The notes under the pieces are model-generated. The model was not told the DNA's origin. It did not search any database and saw only the letters and a list, made by a program, of their open reading frames with translations. 64,000 nt of DNA from SSC3 sp963769585 (lineage in GTDB: Bacteria; Actinomycetota; Actinomycetes; Propionibacteriales; Nocardioidaceae). Shown one piece after another: positions 1 to 9,315 of this stretch. A program made the position numbers and the translations under genes. The stretch is taken from positions 1,240,001 through 1,304,000 of the forward strand of contig CAVYMJ010000006.1 of assembly GCA_963769585.1 (NCBI GenBank). Direction: 5' to 3'. Within the stretch, counting starts at the first letter, position 1, and each line of letters begins with the position of its first letter.

Positions 1-42
1 TGCAGGTGAGAACCTGTGGGAGAGTAGGACGTCGCCGGACAT
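1..42 (+). rRNA. rrf: 5S ribosomal RNA, 3' end only
   Basis: The first bases contain the GAACCTGTGGGAGAGTAGGAC stretch and a GTCGCCGGACAT tail typical of the 3' half of actinobacterial 5S rRNA. The 5' part lies outside the window, so an rRNA operon on the + strand ends here. The exact 3' end is uncertain by a few bases. Confidence 0.85.
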
Positions 43-50
43 ACTTTGCC

Positions 51-80
51 GAAGAGGCCACCTTTATGGGTGGCCTCTTC
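51..80 (+). terminator. rRNA operon terminator hairpin
   Basis: GAAGAGGCCACC pairs perfectly with GGTGGCCTCTTC (12 bp stem, 6-nt loop TTTATG) just behind the 5S end. There is no long T tract, as is usual in high-GC actinobacteria. It probably terminates the rRNA operon. Confidence 0.8.
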
Positions 81-167
81 GTGCGTTAACAGTCAGTTCC
101 TGGACTCGCTTTGCGAGCGACGGCACCCGGACTGCAAGATGGCAGGTACGTCGACGAGAGGTACGAA

Positions 168-1157
168 GTGGCAGGGGATTCACGACCGAGCGGCAGCTCT
201 GACCGGCGCGGTGGCGGCGCCCGCGGGGGCTCGGGCGGCAGATCGGGCGGTCGCACGGGAGGTAGCACGGGCGGTAGTGCGTCCCGTGGCGGCAAGCCGC
301 CGGCTCGAGGTGGGTCCGGAGACCGCCGTGGCGGCGCTGGGCGCGGCGCTGCCGGAGCGGGGGCCCAAGGACGCGACCGGGACGGACGTTCGGGCGGGCG
401 CGGCGCGCCGCGTGAGCGACGCGAGGAGCGCGCACCGCGCTCGGTGGACCAGGCCAAGTACGACGGCCCGCCGCTCGACGAGGCGATCACCGGCAAAGAG
501 CTGGACAAGAACGTCCTTGCGCAGCTTCGCGGTCTTCCCGAGAAGCTGGCCTCCCGTGTTGCGCGGCACCTCGCGGCCGCGGGGATGCTGATCGACTCCG
601 ATCCGAAGACGGCCTACGAGCACACGCTGGCGGCGCGAGCCCGCGCTGCACGGGTGGCTGTGGTCCGGGAGGCCTGTGGCGAGGCGGCGTACGCGGCGGG
701 AGAGTTCGCTGAGGCCCTGTCGGAGCTGCGCGCGGCGCGCCGCATGAACGGCGTGAACGACTACCTGCCGGTGATGGCTGACTGCGAGCGCGCCCTGGGC
801 CGTCCTGAGAAGGCGCTGGCCCTGGCCAAGAACCCCTCGGTCGCCAAGCTTGCGCCCGAGCTCAAGGCGGAGATGACGATCGTGGAAGCGGGGGCGCGCG
901 CCGACCTCGGGGAGGTCGAGGGTGCGCTCCGCACGCTCGAGAACGCCCCGATCAGGTCGAGCTCGCGAGCCGACTGGGTGGCCCGACTGCGCTACGCGTA
1001 CGCGGACCTGCTGCTGGTCGCCGGAAGGCGAGAAGAGGCCATCGAATGGTTCCACCGCACCGCCGGAGTCGACGGGAACGAGGTCACCGACGCGGCCGAG
1101 CGCCTGATCGAGCTCGAGGGGCTGTCGGTCACCGACACCTTCGACGGCGAGGACTGA
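168..1157 (+). CDS. TPR-type protein with Gly/Arg/Ser-rich N-terminal tail
   Basis: A 329-residue protein. The first ~90 residues are a low-complexity tail of G, R and S with many RGG-like steps. The rest is helical with Ala/Leu-rich pairs typical of tetratricopeptide repeats (for example AYAAGEFAEALSELRAARR). I chose GTG 168 because GAGAGG lies about 6 bases upstream; an upstream ATG at 111 in the same frame lacks this. It occupies the place of Rv1691 in the mycobacterial tlyA-recN cluster. TPR proteins are usually scaffolds and RGG tails often bind RNA, but no specific role is known to me. It converges on the DUF1015 gene. Confidence 0.8.
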   Translation: MAGDSRPSGSSDRRGGGARGGSGGRSGGRTGGSTGGSASRGGKPPARGGSGDRRGGAGRGAAGAGAQGRDRDGRSGGRGAPRERREERAPRSVDQAKYDGPPLDEAITGKELDKNVLAQLRGLPEKLASRVARHLAAAGMLIDSDPKTAYEHTLAARARAARVAVVREACGEAAYAAGEFAEALSELRAARRMNGVNDYLPVMADCERALGRPEKALALAKNPSVAKLAPELKAEMTIVEAGARADLGEVEGALRTLENAPIRSSSRADWVARLRYAYADLLLVAGRREEAIEWFHRTAGVDGNEVTDAAERLIELEGLSVTDTFDGED

Positions 1158-1175
1158 CCGAGTCCGCTGGGCCCG

Positions 1176-2366
1176 TCACCGGTCCCGCAGGTCCCGCATC
1201 ACGACCCCCATCCGGGGCTTGGGTGCGAACGAGGTCGACTTGCGGGGCAGCTGGTCTCCTGCGGCAACAGCGTGAGTCACATCGGCCAGGGTCGGCGGTC
1301 TGACCACCACGACCACCGACGGCTCCTGGGTCGCCACCTGCAGCGCCTGGTCGAGGTCATGGTGGTAGCTGACCTGCTTCTCATCGACCCCCCAGGCGGG
1401 CAGCAGCACGTGGTGGAGCACCGCCGCGTCGACCGGTGAGCTCCGTCCGGTGGTCAGCCGGGCCCAGCGACTGCCGTCTGACAGCCAGAAGACCGCAGCC
1501 GCGCCCTCGTCCCGCTCACCAGGGGTCGAGGGGCCGCCGCTGACGAGCTCGAACCCGTCATGACGCTCCGCGGCCGCCTCCTCGACGTCGGGCAGGGTAA
1601 GTCCGGCGATCACTCGGTGGATCGGCCCGATGCGCAGGGCGCTGCCATCGTCGGCCACCAGCATGGCCAGCCCGAAGGACCAGGGCGAGTCCGGACCGGT
1701 GCTCAGCTCTGCCTCGAGGCTGCGATACGCGGCATACCGGTGGTGGCCGTCGGCGATCAGCGCCTGTTGTGGGGCAAGCTCGTCGGCGATCCGGCGCAGC
1801 TCGCCCGGGTCCGTGACCGCCCACAATCGGTGCGTGCTGCGGTCGAGGGCCGTGAAGCCGGCAAGGGGCTCCCGAGCCGAGACGGCGTCGTAGGTGTCGC
1901 GCAGCAGCGGGGTGCCCGGGTGCACCAGCAGGATCGGCTCGAGGTTGGTCTCCGTGGTCCGCATCAGCAGCGTGCGGTCCTCTACCGGGCCGGGCATCAC
2001 GCCCTCGTGCGGCAGGACGACCTGCTCGTCCTCGCTGCGGAGCCCGAGCAGCCCGATCAGCCCCCGGATGGTGACGCCGTCGGCGACGTACTCGTAGAGG
2101 TAGAGCCCCGGCTCGGCGTCGGCCTCGAGGTACCCGTGGTCCCGCCACTTCTCCAGTCGCCGCCGGACCGCCCGGTACGGCGGCTCGAAGTAGCGTGACA
2201 GAATCAGGCGCACCACATTGTGGCGGTTCGCGCGCTCGAGCTCTTGCACGATGGCGGCGTCAAGCACGTCGTACGGCGGGGAGACCACGGTCCCGAGATC
2301 GCCAACGACCGCGGGGTTGAACCGCAGGCCCCGGAAGGGCTGCAGTACCAGCGGGCGACGGGTCAC
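1176..2366 (-). CDS. DUF1015 family protein
   Basis: A 396-residue protein recognised by its N-terminal LQPFRGLRFNP and VVSPPYDVLD segments and by the central IADGHHRYAAYRSL motif, all diagnostic of DUF1015 (a ParB/Srx-fold-related family). An archaeal relative, SerK, is an ADP-dependent free-serine kinase, so a small-molecule kinase role is possible but unproven in actinobacteria. It is the only minus-strand gene of the first 22 kb and its start faces the HAD gene 26 bp away, so the two share a promoter region. Full length for the family. Confidence 0.85.
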   Translation of the reverse strand: MTRRPLVLQPFRGLRFNPAVVGDLGTVVSPPYDVLDAAIVQELERANRHNVVRLILSRYFEPPYRAVRRRLEKWRDHGYLEADAEPGLYLYEYVADGVTIRGLIGLLGLRSEDEQVVLPHEGVMPGPVEDRTLLMRTTETNLEPILLVHPGTPLLRDTYDAVSAREPLAGFTALDRSTHRLWAVTDPGELRRIADELAPQQALIADGHHRYAAYRSLEAELSTGPDSPWSFGLAMLVADDGSALRIGPIHRVIAGLTLPDVEEAAAERHDGFELVSGGPSTPGERDEGAAAVFWLSDGSRWARLTTGRSSPVDAAVLHHVLLPAWGVDEKQVSYHHDLDQALQVATQEPSVVVVVRPPTLADVTHAVAAGDQLPRKSTSFAPKPRMGVVMRDLRDR

Positions 2367-2392
2367 TCGGGCATCCTAGGAGAGGAGCAGAC

Positions 2393-3388
2393 GTGCTGCG
2401 TGCTTGTGCCGAGCCGCTGTCCAGCGTGTACGACGTGGCGCTGCTCGACCTGGACGGGGTCGTCTATGTCGGCGCCCAGGCCGTCGACGGGGCTCCCGAG
2501 CACCTGGCCGCGGCCCGAGCCGCCGGCATGCACCTGGCTTTCGTCACCAACAACGCCTCTCGCCCACCTGAGGCCGTCGCGGCGCATCTGGCCCGGCTTG
2601 GCATCGCGGCGGGCCCGGCAGAGGTGGTGACCTCGGCCCAGGCCGCCGCCCGCGTCCTGGCCGGCCGGCTGGCAGCGGGGACGAGGGTCTTCGTCATCGG
2701 GGGACAGGGGCTGTTCGAGGCGCTGGAGGCCGAGGGTCTGGTCCCGGTGCAGTCCATCGACCAGGATCCCGGGGCCGTCGTCTCCGGCTACCACCCCGAC
2801 CTCGCCTGGCGCACCGTGATCGACGGAGCCATCCTGGTCAGGCGTGGGCTCCCGTGGGTCGCCTCGAACACCGACCGCACGGTCCCCACGGCTCACGGCC
2901 CCGGCCCAGGCAACGGCGTACTGGTGGCGGCGGTCTCGGAGTTCGCCCAGCGGACCCCCGAGGTGGCCGGCAAGCCCCAGCCGCCGCTCTTCCTGGAGAC
3001 CATGCGACGCGTCGGCGGCTCGCGCCCGCTGGTGGTCGGCGACCGGGCCGACACCGATATCGAAGGTGCCGTGGCCACCGGGTTCGACAGCCTGCTGGTG
3101 ATGACGGGCGTCACGGGTGTCCCGGAGCTGGTCAGCCTTCCGCGAGGCCTCCGGCCGACGTACGTCGCTCAGGACCTGGCCGGGCTCGGCACCGTACACG
3201 GGGTCCCGGTCGAGGGTGCCCTGGGCGGCTGGACTGCCCGGGTCGAAGCCGGCTCGCTGCGGGTCGGTGGCCAGGGCAGCCTGGACGACTGGTGGCGAGT
3301 GGTCGCGGCGACGGCCTGGTCGTACCTGGACGAGTGCGGGCGGCCAGTCTCCGTCCAGGCAGCACCGGCGCCGGGTAGCGTGGGCTGA
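2393..3388 (+). CDS. HAD-superfamily phosphatase, NagD-like (glycerol-3-phosphate phosphatase candidate)
   Basis: A 331-residue class IIA HAD hydrolase. Visible motifs are the nucleophile loop LLDLDGVVYVG near residue 20, the TNNAS loop, a conserved Lys in GKPQPPLF, and the acidic GDRADTDIEGA metal-binding loop. GTG 2393 follows AGGAGAGGAG. By position it matches Rv1692, which has been described as a glycerol-3-phosphate phosphatase for phospholipid recycling; that substrate is inferred from synteny here. The last ~75 residues form an extra C-terminal extension beyond the HAD core. Confidence 0.88.
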   Translation: MLRACAEPLSSVYDVALLDLDGVVYVGAQAVDGAPEHLAAARAAGMHLAFVTNNASRPPEAVAAHLARLGIAAGPAEVVTSAQAAARVLAGRLAAGTRVFVIGGQGLFEALEAEGLVPVQSIDQDPGAVVSGYHPDLAWRTVIDGAILVRRGLPWVASNTDRTVPTAHGPGPGNGVLVAAVSEFAQRTPEVAGKPQPPLFLETMRRVGGSRPLVVGDRADTDIEGAVATGFDSLLVMTGVTGVPELVSLPRGLRPTYVAQDLAGLGTVHGVPVEGALGGWTARVEAGSLRVGGQGSLDDWWRVVAATAWSYLDECGRPVSVQAAPAPGSVG

Positions 3389-3415
3389 CCGACACAGGCA
3401 AGAGTGGAGTTCCAA

Positions 3416-3646
3416 GTGAGCCAAGAGCACGTCCCGCACGTCCGCGACGCAGAGCCCGAGGACAGACCGTCCGTACAGCCTCTGGCGGTGGAGTTCACCG
3501 GCAACGCTGACGTCGACGACGTACTGACGTCCCTTGAGACGCTGGAGCACACTCCCACCCCGGCCCAGGTGCCGTTGTTCGAGTCCGCACACGAGACCCT
3601 GCGGTCGGCCCTGGCCGATGCAGGCAACGAGCAGCCGACGACCTGA
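3416..3646 (+). CDS. small conserved hypothetical protein
   Basis: A 76-residue acidic protein with no recognised motif. Its second half (VDDVLTSLETLEHTPTPAQV) looks amphipathic. GTG 3416 was chosen because GGAG lies 6 bases upstream; an in-frame GTG at 3404 is the alternative. It sits between the HAD phosphatase and tlyA, 2 bases before the latter, exactly where mycobacteria carry the small gene Rv1693. Co-transcription with tlyA is very likely. Function unknown. Confidence 0.75.
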   Translation: MSQEHVPHVRDAEPEDRPSVQPLAVEFTGNADVDDVLTSLETLEHTPTPAQVPLFESAHETLRSALADAGNEQPTT

Positions 3647-3648
3647 CC

Positions 3649-4485
3649 ATGCCGCGTCGTCTCCGACTCGACGCAGAACTGGTCCGGCGCGGGCTGGCCC
3701 GTTCGCGCGAGCACGCGACCGAGCTGATCGCAGCCGGTCGGGTGAAGGTGGCCGGCGCCCCGGCCAGCAAGCCCGCGACCGGCGTGAGCACGGATGTCGC
3801 GATCGTGGTCAGCCACGACTCGCAGCGACCCGACTACGTGTCGCGTGGCGGGCACAAGCTGGCTGGCGCCCTGGCCGCGTTCGGGCCGCTCGGGCTCTCG
3901 GTGACCGGCCGCCGCTGCCTCGATGCCGGCGCCTCGACCGGGGGGTTCACCGACGTCCTGCTGCGCGAAGGAGCCGCAGAGGTGGTCGCCGTGGACGTCG
4001 GGTACGGCCAGCTCGCGTGGTCCCTGCAGTCCGACGAGCGGGTCCGGGTCCACGACCGCACCAACGTTCGCGACCTCTCCGTCGACCTGGTCGGGGGACC
4101 GGTCGACGTGGTGGTCGGGGACCTGTCGTTCATCTCCCTGCGACTGGTGCTGGACGCCCTCCTGGGCGTGGTGAGGCCCGACGGTGACCTGGCCCTGATG
4201 GTCAAGCCGCAGTTCGAGGTGGGCAAGGACCGGGTGGGCAGGGGCGGCGTCGTACGCGACGCCTCGCTGCGCGGCGAGGCCGTCGTCCAGGTAGCGGACG
4301 CGGCGGCGACCCGGGGATGGGGAGCCCAGGCGGTCACCACCAGCCCGCTTCCGGGGCCCTCGGGCAACATCGAGTACTTCCTCTGGCTGCGCAAGGGCGA
4401 CGCGCGGCTGGGCGCGGAGGAGATTTCCACCGAGGTACGGCGGACCGCCGAACTGTCCTCTCCGGGTGAGAAGGTAGGCCCGTGA
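3649..4485 (+). CDS. tlyA: 16S/23S rRNA (cytidine-2'-O)-methyltransferase TlyA
   Basis: A 278-residue protein with an N-terminal S4 RNA-binding domain (RRLRLDAELVRRGLARS, residues 2-60) and a FtsJ-like SAM methyltransferase domain with motif CLDAGASTGGFTDVLL and the GDLSFISLRL and MVKPQFEVGK segments that carry the catalytic K-D-K-E type residues. In mycobacteria TlyA methylates 16S C1409 and 23S C1920, and its loss causes capreomycin/viomycin resistance. The stop overlaps the nadK start by 4 bp. Confidence 0.95.
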   Translation: MPRRLRLDAELVRRGLARSREHATELIAAGRVKVAGAPASKPATGVSTDVAIVVSHDSQRPDYVSRGGHKLAGALAAFGPLGLSVTGRRCLDAGASTGGFTDVLLREGAAEVVAVDVGYGQLAWSLQSDERVRVHDRTNVRDLSVDLVGGPVDVVVGDLSFISLRLVLDALLGVVRPDGDLALMVKPQFEVGKDRVGRGGVVRDASLRGEAVVQVADAAATRGWGAQAVTTSPLPGPSGNIEYFLWLRKGDARLGAEEISTEVRRTAELSSPGEKVGP

Positions 4486-5432
4486 CCGCGACGAACGAGG
4501 CAAGCCGCCGGATCTTCGTGCTCGCCCACACCGGGCGGCCGGAGGTCCGCGAGGCCGCGATGAGCGTGTGCCGTTCGCTGCAGCAGCACGGGATGCGGCT
4601 TCGCCTGCTCAAGGACGAGGCGGACCAGCTCGGGCTCGACCCGGCCACCGTGGAGCTCGCGGAGCCCTCGTCCGAGGCGGCCACCGACTGCGAGCTGATG
4701 GTGGTGCTCGGCGGCGACGGCACGATCCTGCGGGCCGCGGAGCTCGCTCGGGACTCCGGGACGCCCCTGCTGGGCATCAACCTGGGTCACGTCGGCTTCC
4801 TCGCCGAGGCTGAGGAGGAGGACCTCGAGCTGGTGATCGAGGCGATCGTCGAGCGGCGCTACACCACCGAGGACCGGCTCACCGTGGACGTGGCTCTCTA
4901 CCAGGGCAAGCAGCTGGTCGCCGAGACCTGGGCGCTCAACGAGGCCAGCGTCGAGAAGGCGGCCCGCGAGCGGATGCTCGAGGTGGTCGTCGAGATCGAC
5001 GGCCGGCCGTTGTCGCGCTGGGGTGCGGACGGGGTCGTGTGTGCCACTCCGACCGGGTCGACGGCGTACAACTTCAGCGCGGGAGGTCCGATCGTCTGGC
5101 CTGGCGTGGAGGCGTTGTTGATCGTCCCCATCAGCGCGCATGCGCTGTTCGCGCGGCCGATGGTGGTGGCACCGACCTCCGTGCTGGCAGTGGAGGTGCT
5201 GGCCAACACCGAGGGGTCCGGCGTGCTGTGGTGCGACGGGCGGCGCACCTATGACCTCCCTCCCGGCGCCCGGATCGAGGTGCGGCGGGGGAGAGCCCCG
5301 GTGCGGCTGGCCCGGATCCACGCAGCGCCCTTCACCGACCGGCTGGTGCGCAAGTTCGACCTTCCGGTCTCGGGCTGGCGGGGTGCCGGCGAGCGGCGCA
5401 AACAGAGCAACGAGGAGGTCACCGATGCTTGA
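4482..5432 (+). CDS. nadK: NAD kinase
   Basis: A 316-residue cytosolic enzyme that makes NADP+ from NAD+ and ATP or polyphosphate. It shows the VVLGGDGTILRAAEL motif with catalytic Asp, the NLGHVGFLAE segment and the PTGSTAYNFSAGGPIV motif of the family. It begins with GTG overlapping the tlyA stop and ends 8 bases inside recN, so tlyA-nadK-recN is translationally coupled. Order and length match Rv1695 (ppnK). Confidence 0.96.
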   Translation: MTATNEASRRIFVLAHTGRPEVREAAMSVCRSLQQHGMRLRLLKDEADQLGLDPATVELAEPSSEAATDCELMVVLGGDGTILRAAELARDSGTPLLGINLGHVGFLAEAEEEDLELVIEAIVERRYTTEDRLTVDVALYQGKQLVAETWALNEASVEKAARERMLEVVVEIDGRPLSRWGADGVVCATPTGSTAYNFSAGGPIVWPGVEALLIVPISAHALFARPMVVAPTSVLAVEVLANTEGSGVLWCDGRRTYDLPPGARIEVRRGRAPVRLARIHAAPFTDRLVRKFDLPVSGWRGAGERRKQSNEEVTDA

Positions 5433-7143
5433 GGAGCTGAGGATCACCTCGCTCGGCGTGATCGAGGAGTCGGTGCTCGAGCTCGGCCCCGGGTTCACAG
5501 CCATCACCGGTGAGACCGGTGCCGGCAAGACGATGATCGTCACGGCGCTCGGACTGCTGATGGGTGGTCGGGCCGACTCTGGCGCGGTGCGTACCGGAGC
5601 CAAGCACTCACGAGTCGAGGGCCTGGTCAAGGTGCTCGACCCGGTCGCCGCGGAGGTCGACGAGCTGGGTGGGCAGGTCGAGGACGGCTCACTCCTGCTG
5701 GTCCGGCAGATCTCCGCCGAGGGCCGCTCTCGCGCATACGTCGGCGGCGCCGCCGTACCTGCCGCTGCTCTGGGCAGCCTGACCGACCCGCTCATCGCCG
5801 TACACGGCCAGTCCGACCAGCACCGGCTGCTACGGGCGGGGGCGCAGCGTGACGCGCTCGACCGGTTCGCAGGCGACGAGGTGCTCCGGCTCCGGGAGCG
5901 CTTCGGGACGGCCCATGCGGACCTTCGGGCCACGGAGGCGGAGTTGGCCATGGTCGTGGCCTCCGCGATGGAGCGGGCACGCGAGGCGGACCTGCTGCGC
6001 TTCGGCCTGACCGAGATCGAGGCGGTCGCACCGGAGTCCGGGGAGGACCGCGCGCTCGCCGAGGAGGAGTCCCGGCTCGGGTTCGCCGACACCCTTCGCA
6101 CCGCGGCCGAGCAGGCCAGGGACTGCCTGTCGTCCGAGGACGGACTCCCGGACGCTCTCGGCACCGTCTCGGCGGCCCGAAAGCTGCTGGACGGCGTTCG
6201 CGACCACGACCCGCAGGCGGCAGGGCTGGCCGACCGGCTCGCCGAGCTGAGCTACCTGCTCTCCGACCTCGCCGCCGACGTGTCGTCGTACGCCACCGGG
6301 CTGGAGACCGACCCTGCCCGCCTCGCGGTCGTCTCCGAGCGCCGCGCGGCGCTGACCGCGCTGACCCGGAAGTACGGCGAGAGCATCGACGAGGTCCTCA
6401 GCTGGTCCGTGGCGGCAGCCTCCCGGCTGATGGACCTGGACAACACCGACGGCCGAATCGACGAGCTCAAGGCTCGTACGCTCGCGCTGCGCGACGAGCT
6501 CGCCCTGATCGGCGGCGAGCTCTCGGAGCTCCGGCAGAAGGCAGGGGTCGCGCTCGGCGAGATCGTGACGGCGGAGCTCACCCAGCTGGCCATGCCGCAT
6601 GCGACGCTGACCGTGTCGGTGACCCAAGGGGAGGACACCGGAGGTCTCCAGGTCGGCAACCGCACCCTTCGGCACACCGCGACCGGGCTGGACGACGTCG
6701 AGCTGCTGCTCGCGGCGAACGCCGGGGCGGACCCACGCCCGCTGGGCAAGGGAGCCTCGGGTGGAGAGCTGTCCCGGGTGATGCTGGGTGTCGAGGTAGC
6801 CCTGGCCGCGACCAACCCGGTGCCGACCTTCGTCTTCGACGAGGTCGACGCAGGCGTGGGTGGCAAGGCCGCGGTCGAGGTCGGCCGCCGGCTGGCCCTG
6901 CTCGCCGAGCACGCCCAGGTGCTGGTGGTGACACACCTTCCCCAGGTGGCCGCCTTCGCCGACCGCCACGTCGTGGTGGTCAAGAGCGACGACGGCACGG
7001 TGACCAGCTCGGGCCTGACCGTGCTCGACGACCACGGCCGGGTGCGTGAGCTCTCCCGCATGCTGGCCGGGTTCGAGGACTCTGAGACCGCGCTAGCCCA
7101 CGCCCAGGAGCTTCTCGCCGAAGCTCGGGCAGCGACCCGCTGA
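5425..7143 (+). CDS. recN: DNA repair ATPase RecN
   Basis: A 572-residue SMC-like ATPase for double-strand break repair. Walker A is ITGETGAGKTMIV (near residue 30), the signature motif is ASGGELSRVML, Walker B is FVFDEVDAGVGG and the H-loop is VVTHLPQVAAF. The middle holds long Ala/Glu/Leu-rich coiled coils. The frame is open far upstream, but ATG 5425 is right: it follows CGAGGAGGTC with good spacing and begins directly with MLEELRITSLGVIEES, the standard RecN N-terminus. Confidence 0.96.
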   Translation: MLEELRITSLGVIEESVLELGPGFTAITGETGAGKTMIVTALGLLMGGRADSGAVRTGAKHSRVEGLVKVLDPVAAEVDELGGQVEDGSLLLVRQISAEGRSRAYVGGAAVPAAALGSLTDPLIAVHGQSDQHRLLRAGAQRDALDRFAGDEVLRLRERFGTAHADLRATEAELAMVVASAMERAREADLLRFGLTEIEAVAPESGEDRALAEEESRLGFADTLRTAAEQARDCLSSEDGLPDALGTVSAARKLLDGVRDHDPQAAGLADRLAELSYLLSDLAADVSSYATGLETDPARLAVVSERRAALTALTRKYGESIDEVLSWSVAAASRLMDLDNTDGRIDELKARTLALRDELALIGGELSELRQKAGVALGEIVTAELTQLAMPHATLTVSVTQGEDTGGLQVGNRTLRHTATGLDDVELLLAANAGADPRPLGKGASGGELSRVMLGVEVALAATNPVPTFVFDEVDAGVGGKAAVEVGRRLALLAEHAQVLVVTHLPQVAAFADRHVVVVKSDDGTVTSSGLTVLDDHGRVRELSRMLAGFEDSETALAHAQELLAEARAATR

Positions 7144-7195
7144 CCTCGCCCATTTGCCCGAACAGCCCGGTTTCGCATGGCACCATGGGCGGGTC

Positions 7196-8386
7196 ATGAG
7201 GTTCCCGTCACGCCCACAACCAGCCGTCGAAGGCCTGCCCGGAACGACCGGCACCCTGCGCGTCGACCGCCGTACGAGCAGCCTGCTTCCTCGACTTCGA
7301 CCGGGCGACATCGCCGTCCTCGACCACGTCGACCTCGACCGCGCCACCGCGGAGGCGCTGATCGACCGTCAGATCCGGGCTGTGGTCAACGCGTCGCCGT
7401 TCATCTCCGGCCGCTACCCCAACCTGGGCCCGGAGGTGCTGAGCGCTGCCGGCGTGGTCCTGCTCGAAGCGGTGGGCTCCGAGGTCTTCGCCAGGCTCAG
7501 AGACGGCGACCGCGGCCTGGTGTTGGAGGGAACCCTGTACGTCGACGAAGAGGTGGTGGCCACCGGCCGAGAGCTCACCGCCGACGACGTCGCAGCGCTG
7601 ATGGTCGGCGCTCGGGGTGGCCTGTCGACGCAGCTTGAGAGCTTCACCCACAACACGACGGAGTTCCTGCGGCGCGAGCAGGGCCTGCTGCTCCACGGTG
7701 AGGGCGTTCCCCGACTGTCGACCAGACTCCAGGGCCGCCCCTGCGTCGTCGTCGTGCAAGGGTTCGACTATCGCGATGACCTCAGGCGGCTCAAGCGCTT
7801 CATCCGGGAGCAGCGCCCCGTCCTCATCGGAGTCGACTCCGGGGCGGACGCCTTGCTGGCGGCCGGCCACAAGCCGCACCTGGTCGTGGCCGGTCAGGGA
7901 GCCTTCGCCCATCCGGGCTCGTCAGCCCGCGCACGTGTGGTCAGCGACAAGGCATTCCGGCTCGCCGGTGAGGTCGTCATCCACGGTGACGAATCGGGCC
8001 GAGTGATCGGTTCGGAGCGAGTGGAGAAGCTCGGGGTCCGTCCCAAGCATGTCTCCGCGGGAGCAACCACCGAGGACGTCGCGCTCCTGCTCGCCGACAT
8101 CCGTGGTGCCTCGCTGGTCATCACCGTCGGTACGCACGCGACCCTCAACGAGTTCCTCGACCGTCAGCGCTCAGGGCTGGCGAGCACCTTCCTGACCCGA
8201 CTCCGGGTAGGCCCCAAGCTGGTGGACGCCAAAGGCGTCCCGGCGCTGTACGGCGGACGGGTCCGCTCCTGGCAGCTCGCTCTGGTCCTGCTGGCCGGAC
8301 TGCTCGCCCTCGCCGCCGCGCTCGCCACTACCCCGGTGGGCCAGGACTGGTGGGACTCGCTGCGGACCTGGCAGGGGACGCGATGA
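7196..8386 (+). CDS. steA: SteA-like cytokinetic ring / cell-envelope protein
   Basis: A 396-residue protein of the Rv1697 family. The central part resembles a thiamin-pyrophosphokinase-like fold (VLIGVDSGADALLAAGHKP), and a single membrane helix (LALVLLAGLLALAAALA) lies close to the C-terminus. In Corynebacterium, SteA acts with SteB in septal envelope assembly. ATG 7196 is preferred over an in-frame upstream ATG at 7154 because the shorter protein starts at the conserved region. The stop overlaps the steB ATG by 4 bp, as for an interacting pair. Confidence 0.88.
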   Translation: MRFPSRPQPAVEGLPGTTGTLRVDRRTSSLLPRLRPGDIAVLDHVDLDRATAEALIDRQIRAVVNASPFISGRYPNLGPEVLSAAGVVLLEAVGSEVFARLRDGDRGLVLEGTLYVDEEVVATGRELTADDVAALMVGARGGLSTQLESFTHNTTEFLRREQGLLLHGEGVPRLSTRLQGRPCVVVVQGFDYRDDLRRLKRFIREQRPVLIGVDSGADALLAAGHKPHLVVAGQGAFAHPGSSARARVVSDKAFRLAGEVVIHGDESGRVIGSERVEKLGVRPKHVSAGATTEDVALLLADIRGASLVITVGTHATLNEFLDRQRSGLASTFLTRLRVGPKLVDAKGVPALYGGRVRSWQLALVLLAGLLALAAALATTPVGQDWWDSLRTWQGTR

Positions 8387-9315
8387 TCTCGTTCCGCTAT
8401 CACATCGCCTCTCTGGTCGCCGTCCTCCTGGCTCTGGCTGCCGGGATCGCGCTCGGCTCTGGCCCGTTGCAGCGGGAGGCTGTCGACCCGAGCGCGGCCG
8501 GCGACGGGAGTGGCACTCCCACCCAGACCCAGGACGAGTTGGAGCTCGGCGACTTCAGCGAGGCCTTCGTTGCCTCGCTCCAGACCGGGCTGGTCACGGG
8601 GAAGCTGACCGCACGCACGGTGACCATGCTGCTCCTGCCGGGGGCGACGCAGCCGATGGTCGCGTCCCTGAGCTCCGCCCTGGGCCAGGCCGGCGCCTCG
8701 CTGGCGGGCACCTTGAAGGTCAGTCCCGAGCTCGTGGACGCCTCGAACAAGCAACTCGTCGACGAGCTCGGCGCTCAGCTGGAGGCGGGAGCCACCAAGG
8801 TGGCGGTCGCCCCGGGAGCGGCCAGCTACGAGCGGATCGGCGCGCTCATCGGGTACGCGGTAGGCACCACGGTGCCAGGCGGCGACGCGATCCCCCAGCA
8901 GGGGAAGGACATCCTCGCCGGACTGTCGAGTGCCGGACTGCTCACCACCGACGACACCATGCAGCGACGCGGCAACCTGCTGCTGTTGGTTGCCGGTCCT
9001 GCCGATGCCGAGTCCGGCGCCACCGTGGGCACCGCGAGCATCGTGCTCAGCCTCAGCAAGGCCCTGGATGCGCGGGCGGGGGGAGTCGTCCTCGCCGGGC
9101 CCGCCTCGTCGAGCGGGCCGTCCGGCATCCTGGCCGTCGTACGCGAGGACCCGGCCGCCATCAAGCTGGTCTCCACCGTCGACTCGGCTGACCACGCGGT
9201 CGGGGTCATCGTGACCGTGCTCGCGCTGCAGGAGCAGGCAGCCAACAAGGCCGGCCAGTACGGCGCGGGGCCCGGCGCGACCGGCCCCCGACCCGGCGTG
9301 GCCAAGACGGGCTAG
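8383..9315 (+). CDS. steB: SteB/MctB family envelope protein
   Basis: A 310-residue protein with one N-terminal membrane helix (ISFRYHIASLVAVLLALAAG) followed by an extracytoplasmic Ala/Gly-rich domain. The family includes mycobacterial MctB (Rv1698, linked to copper export) and corynebacterial SteB, partner of SteA. The 4-bp coupling to steA supports the SteB role in this organism. No His/Cys-rich copper site is visible, so a copper function is not supported from sequence alone. ATG 8383 is preceded by CAGGGGACG. Confidence 0.85.
   Translation: MISFRYHIASLVAVLLALAAGIALGSGPLQREAVDPSAAGDGSGTPTQTQDELELGDFSEAFVASLQTGLVTGKLTARTVTMLLLPGATQPMVASLSSALGQAGASLAGTLKVSPELVDASNKQLVDELGAQLEAGATKVAVAPGAASYERIGALIGYAVGTTVPGGDAIPQQGKDILAGLSSAGLLTTDDTMQRRGNLLLLVAGPADAESGATVGTASIVLSLSKALDARAGGVVLAGPASSSGPSGILAVVREDPAAIKLVSTVDSADHAVGVIVTVLALQEQAANKAGQYGAGPGATGPRPGVAKTG

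Noticed and set aside
5140..5424. Longer N-terminus for recN
   Set aside because: These codons overlap nadK and give an Arg/Trp/Pro-rich translation. ATG 5425 has a good ribosome binding site and the standard RecN start.
3834..6164. 776-codon open frame on the minus strand
   Set aside because: It lies opposite tlyA, nadK and recN, which are unmistakable. The translation is Ser/Arg/Pro-rich, typical of an antisense shadow in high-GC DNA.
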